DNA of 7,306 bases. Source: Acidobacteriaceae bacterium (GTDB taxonomy: Bacteria > Acidobacteriota > Terriglobia > Terriglobales > Acidobacteriaceae). The stretch's first letter is position 1, and the number at the start of each line of letters is the position of its first letter. The stretch spans positions 1-7,306 of the forward strand of contig PMTP01000108.1 in NCBI GenBank assembly GCA_003167305.1. Direction: 5' to 3'. This document shows, in pieces, positions 5,395 to 7,306 of this stretch. A program made the position numbers and the translations under genes. The notes beneath the pieces are model-generated. The model worked only from the letters and a program-made list of their open reading frames with translations, searched no databases and was not told the DNA's origin.

Positions 5395-6579
5395 CTACTT
5401 GCTGGCCCAGTACGCACGATGGCCGAGGTAGCTGGCGTCGTCCAGATTGGCCAAGATCACCCGCCGCAGGGCCAGCACGTCCAGGTCGCCGGTCTGCTTG
5501 TAGAGCACCTTGCCGTCGGGCGCGAGCAGTATCGTATAGGGCACGCCCGACTCCCACTTGGGATCGAAGGCCGCCTGCATCGCATATGTATCATTAGACG
5601 CGAAGATCAGGTTGCGCCCTGTGGCGTGCTGCTTCTGGAGGAACTTCATCACACCGGGTTTTTCATCGGGCAGATTCGTTGCCACCGTGACCATGTCGAG
5701 ATCGCGCATCCGGAACATCCGGTAGGTCGTCTCCAGGTCGGGGAACTCGACCACGCAGGGGCCGCACCAGGTGGCCCAGAAGTTCACCAGCAGCAGCTTG
5801 CCGGTAGGATTGGCACGCAGTTTTTTGAGCGTCTCGGCCGTGGCTTCATCGAGCTTCACCGGCTCGGCCTCAATTTTTTTGAGATACTCCTGGCCGCTGG
5901 CAATCTTCGACTTCCATTTGGTGGAGCAGCCGAAGACGCCGGTATGATCGACGGCGACAGGCTTGTCGGCCAGCAGGGCGTCGATTGCGTTACGCGTGTC
6001 CTGTGTCGTGACCAGTGACTCGCGCTGGCTGTTATCCACACGGCCCTCGAAGCGCAGCTTGCGCTGGGCATCGAAAATGAAGACGTGCGGAGTGGCCTTG
6101 GGGCCGTAGGCGTTGGCCGTGGCCTGTGTGGCGCCGTCGTAAAGATAAGGGAAGTTGAAGTGCCGGTAGGCCGCGCGGACCTTCATGTCTTCCAGGCCGT
6201 CGCCCACATCGGTCCACGCCAGCTCATCCAGCCGCACGGCATCCGGGTCGTTGGGCTGAATCATCACGAACTGGACGCTCTTGCCCTGGTAATCGTCCAC
6301 CAGCTTCTTCAGCCGCGACTCGTAGAGCTGCGCCGTGGGACAGTGATCGCAGGTGAAGACGATCACCAACACCTTGGTGGCCTTATAGTCGGCCAGCGTG
6401 TGGGTCTTGCCGTCGATTCCCGGCAGCGAAAAATCCGGGGCAGCAGAACCCAGAGCTAACGTGGGGTGGGCAGTGGGCTCCTCGGCGGAGCAGTGCGGCA
6501 GCACCAGCGCCAAAAGCAATGCGCCAACAACCACACCGGCGCGGCTCCAATCAGCCAGTCCAAATCGTCTCTCTGTCAT
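5395..6579 (-). CDS. exported double-thioredoxin-fold protein (redoxin + TlpA-like)
   Basis: The 394 residues contain two thioredoxin-fold domains. A hydrophobic segment (about 14-28) near the N-terminus indicates export. LPHC at 27-30 resembles a lipobox but has His before Cys30, so lipidation is doubtful. Domain 1 (about 41-225) is peroxiredoxin-like (AhpC/TSA type): APDFSLPGIDGK, then FTCDHCP with Cys77 and Cys80, ATPHVFIFD with cis-Pro164, and a closing FGCSTKW with Cys218. Domain 2 (about 245-380) is TlpA/ResA-like: LLVNFWATWCGPC with Cys272 and Cys275, and GVPYTILL with cis-Pro347. The protein ends in GHRAYW. It probably reduces disulfides or peroxide in the envelope, fed by DsbD, encoded 90 bases downstream on the same strand. 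The ATG at 6579 is chosen because GAGG sits 9 bases upstream; a GTG at 6594 has a poorer SD. prfB ends 49 bases upstream. Substrate unknown. Confidence 0.9.
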   Translation of the reverse strand: MTERRFGLADWSRAGVVVGALLLALVLPHCSAEEPTAHPTLALGSAAPDFSLPGIDGKTHTLADYKATKVLVIVFTCDHCPTAQLYESRLKKLVDDYQGKSVQFVMIQPNDPDAVRLDELAWTDVGDGLEDMKVRAAYRHFNFPYLYDGATQATANAYGPKATPHVFIFDAQRKLRFEGRVDNSQRESLVTTQDTRNAIDALLADKPVAVDHTGVFGCSTKWKSKIASGQEYLKKIEAEPVKLDEATAETLKKLRANPTGKLLLVNFWATWCGPCVVEFPDLETTYRMFRMRDLDMVTVATNLPDEKPGVMKFLQKQHATGRNLIFASNDTYAMQAAFDPKWESGVPYTILLAPDGKVLYKQTGDLDVLALRRVILANLDDASYLGHRAYWASK

Positions 6580-6612
6580 CGAATGCAACCTCACGATTCT
6601 TCGCTCTGGGAA

Positions 6613-6641
6613 AGTATACCGCCGGCCGCTACACTTCCAGG
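6613..6641 (-). promoter_or_regulatory. possible internal promoter for the redoxin-dsbD pair
   Basis: On the minus strand, TATACT (6618-6613) matches five of six positions of the -10 consensus and lies between the prfB stop and the redoxin start. The sequence at the expected -35 position (around 6641-6636, CCTGGA) is a poor match and there is no extended TG. It may give the two redox genes some expression independent of prfB. Confidence 0.25.
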
Positions 6642-7306
6642 TCGTCGTCCGGCTCGACGGCTACAGCGGTGCCGCGGCGCTTGGCCAGCAGATAGCCGCG
6701 CAGGAAGGGCTCCAGGTAGCCGTCCAGCACCTTGTCCACGTCGCCCACCTCGACCTTGGTGCGATGGTCCTTGGCCATGCGATAGGGCTGCAGGACGTAA
6801 GAGCGGATCTGCGAGCCGAAGTTGATTTCCAGCTTCGAGTCTTCCAGCTTCTTGGTGACGGCGCGCTTCTTGTCGAGTTCGTATTCATAGAGCCGAGAGC
6901 GCAGAATCTTCATCGCTTTCTCGCGGTTCTTGTGCTGACTGCGCTCGTTCTGGCAGCAGACCACGATGCCCGTGGGCAGGTGGGTCATGCGCACGGCTGA
7001 ATCCGTAGTATTCACGTGCTGGCCGCCCTTGCCGCCGCTGCGGTAGGTGTCGATGCGCAGGTCTTCCCCCTTCACGTCTACATGGATGGTCTCGTCGATC
7101 TCCGGCGAAACATAGACAGAGGCAAACGAAGTGTGCCGCCGCTTGGCCTGGTCGAAGGGCGAAATGCGCACCAGCCGGTGAACGCCGCTCTCGCCGGCCA
7201 GTTGGCCGAAGGCGTACTCGCCGAGGATGGTGAAGGTGGCGGATTTGATGCCCGCCTCTTCGCCGTCCTGGTAGTCGTTCATCTCGGTTTTGAAGCCCTG
7301 CTGCTC
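6629..7306 (-). CDS. prfB: peptide chain release factor 2 (3' part)
   Basis: RF2 recognises UGA and UAA stop codons in the ribosomal A site and triggers hydrolysis of peptidyl-tRNA. Only the C-terminal 225 codons are in the window; the frame stays open to the right edge. The last part of the domain before the catalytic one is present, including [14 protein letters not shown], whose SPF (7162-7154) is the tripeptide that reads the stop codon and separates RF2 from RF1 (PxT). RHTSFASV follows. The catalytic GGQ lies in [10 protein letters not shown] (GGQ at 7027-7019), followed by [13 protein letters not shown] and [12 protein letters not shown], all typical. The C-terminus has the expected [14 protein letters not shown] and a short acidic tail. 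The N-terminal region, where many prfB genes carry a programmed +1 frameshift, is outside the window. It probably leads the minus-strand gene run. Confidence 0.96.
   Translation of the reverse strand, partial: EQQGFKTEMNDYQDGEEAGIKSATFTILGEYAFGQLAGESGVHRLVRISPFDQAKRRHTSFASVYVSPEIDETIHVDVKGEDLRIDTYRSGGKGGQHVNTTDSAVRMTHLPTGIVVCCQNERSQHKNREKAMKILRSRLYEYELDKKRAVTKKLEDSKLEINFGSQIRSYVLQPYRMAKDHRTKVEVGDVDKVLDGYLEPFLRGYLLAKRRGTAVAVEPDDDLEV

Noticed and set aside
5419..6018. 199-codon plus-strand frame opposite the redoxin gene
   Set aside because: It is antisense to a gene with conserved CxxC and cis-Pro motifs; the His/Gly/Arg/Leu-rich translation resembles no family.
6487..6498. LPHC as a lipoprotein signal in the redoxin protein
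   Set aside because: His directly before the Cys does not fit the lipobox, which needs Gly, Ala or Ser there.
6398..7000. 200-codon plus-strand frame opposite the redoxin start and prfB
   Set aside because: It spans the antisense of two real genes and their spacer and has no motif of its own.

Overview
The window is a GC-rich bacterial chromosome segment with compact, mostly housekeeping gene content. The best guess for its origin is an Acidobacteriota-type genome. That rests on the combination of a ScsB/DsbD-like reductase, a double-thioredoxin-fold protein with a C-terminal GHxAYW signature, a small Pro-tailed membrane protein, and short palindromic intergenic repeats. This is inference from family resemblance, not a database match. 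No RNA gene, CRISPR array, transposase or phage gene is visible.

Left part, plus strand: the window may open with the last 13 codons of an upstream gene (1-42), followed by about 200 bases with no convincing gene. Next come a 105-residue two-helix membrane protein with a proline-rich tail (242-559), a beta-lactamase-fold serine hydrolase (604-1722) and murQ, the N-acetylmuramic acid 6-phosphate etherase (1823-2800). Serine hydrolases of this fold sit beside murQ in other bacteria (E. coli yfeW, B. subtilis ybbE), so this pair probably serves peptidoglycan amino-sugar recycling. A 100-base gap with an inverted repeat separates the two genes, so murQ may have its own promoter.

Middle: murQ and dsbD converge on a 281-base spacer (2801-3081). 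It holds two copies of a roughly 55-base repeat built around a small palindrome and, next to the dsbD stop, a perfect 10-bp hairpin without a T-tract.

Right part, minus strand, read from right to left: the 3' part of prfB (release factor 2, running off the window at 7306), a 394-residue exported protein with two thioredoxin-like domains (5395-6579), and a 740-residue DsbD/ScsB-type transmembrane thiol reductase (3082-5304). The gaps are 49 and 90 bases, so this could be one transcription unit. The evident biochemical story is a redox relay: DsbD takes electrons from cytoplasmic thioredoxin and could pass them to the CxxC centres of its neighbour in the cell envelope. The 90-base gap before dsbD carries a tandem array of five 9-bp units, the most unusual non-coding structure in the window.

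I see no wholly new system. The items most worth a second look are the 9-bp array in the dsbD leader, the double-domain thiol protein paired with dsbD, the palindromic repeat pair, and the serine hydrolase next to murQ that lacks a visible signal peptide.
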